This document shows positions 5,394 through 5,419 of a stretch of DNA of 5,419 nucleotides, one piece after another. Source of the DNA: Spongiibacteraceae bacterium (GTDB lineage Bacteria; Pseudomonadota; Gammaproteobacteria; Pseudomonadales; PIVM01). The position numbers and the translations under genes were made by a program. The notes below the pieces were generated by a model, which saw only the letters and a program-made list of their open reading frames with translations, had not been told where the DNA came from and did no database searches. The stretch lies in assembly GCA_030618505.1 (NCBI GenBank), contig JAUXDF010000239.1, forward strand, positions 1 through 5,419. The letters are read 5' to 3'. Position 1 is the first letter of the stretch, and every line of letters begins with the position of its first letter.

Positions 5394-5419
5394 ATGACCG
5401 AAAGCGAGTTTAATGATCT
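5394..5419 (+). CDS. cyaY: Iron-sulfur cluster assembly protein CyaY (frataxin), N-terminal fragment
   Basis: Only the first 26 bases are in the window, reading MTESEFND and then the first two bases of a further codon. This resembles the start of bacterial frataxin (E. coli begins with a similar N-D-S-E-F-H stretch). The position, divergent from the lptM-lysA-dapF operon, is the usual place of cyaY in gammaproteobacteria. CyaY binds iron and modulates the IscS-IscU cluster assembly machinery in the cytoplasm. The ATG has AGGG (5383-5386) seven bases upstream. I could not find a convincing promoter on the + strand in the gap. Identification rests on eight residues plus gene order. Confidence 0.75.

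Overview
The window carries the cyaY / lptM-lysA-dapF-DUF484-xerC-HAD neighbourhood of Gammaproteobacteria. lysA lies between the small lipoprotein gene and dapF, which is the Pseudomonas-type arrangement; in E. coli lysA is elsewhere. A sutA-like gene, typical of non-enteric gammaproteobacteria, sits at the left end. Moderate base composition and the protein sequences suggest a free-living, perhaps marine, non-enteric gammaproteobacterium. That placement is inference and I cannot name a genus.

Layout from left to right. Positions 1-159 are AT-rich non-coding DNA with candidate promoter elements and a weak A/T hairpin. Positions 160-396 (+) encode a 78-residue SutA-like RNA polymerase-associated protein. 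A short hairpin at about 398-413 separates it from the convergent six-gene minus-strand operon. In transcription order (right to left) that operon is lptM (5276-5061), lysA (5022-3754), dapF (3742-2912), a DUF484/yigA gene (2895-2200), xerC (2170-1196) and a HAD phosphatase of the YigB type (1191-418). The gaps are 38, 11, 16, 29 and 4 bases, so one transcript is likely. It probably starts from a good sigma-70 type promoter (TTGAGC, 18-base spacer, TATAAT) at 5341-5312. At the right edge the first 26 bases of cyaY (frataxin) run divergently on the + strand.

How the genes work together: DapF and LysA catalyse the last two steps of lysine synthesis, and DapF also supplies meso-diaminopimelate for peptidoglycan. 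LptM assists maturation of the LPS translocon, XerC resolves chromosome dimers, and the YigB-like enzyme probably serves riboflavin synthesis. The operon therefore mixes envelope, amino-acid and chromosome-segregation housekeeping functions. Nothing indicates a mobile element, CRISPR array, RNA gene or defence system.

The points most worth a second look are modest. The SutA-like protein lacks the acidic N-terminal tail of the Pseudomonas protein. XerC has a C-terminal extension whose coding sequence can pair with the ribosome binding site of the next gene. A GC-rich hairpin sits just before the lysA start. The word TTGAGCTAT, used as the -35 element of the operon promoter, recurs twice upstream of sutA.
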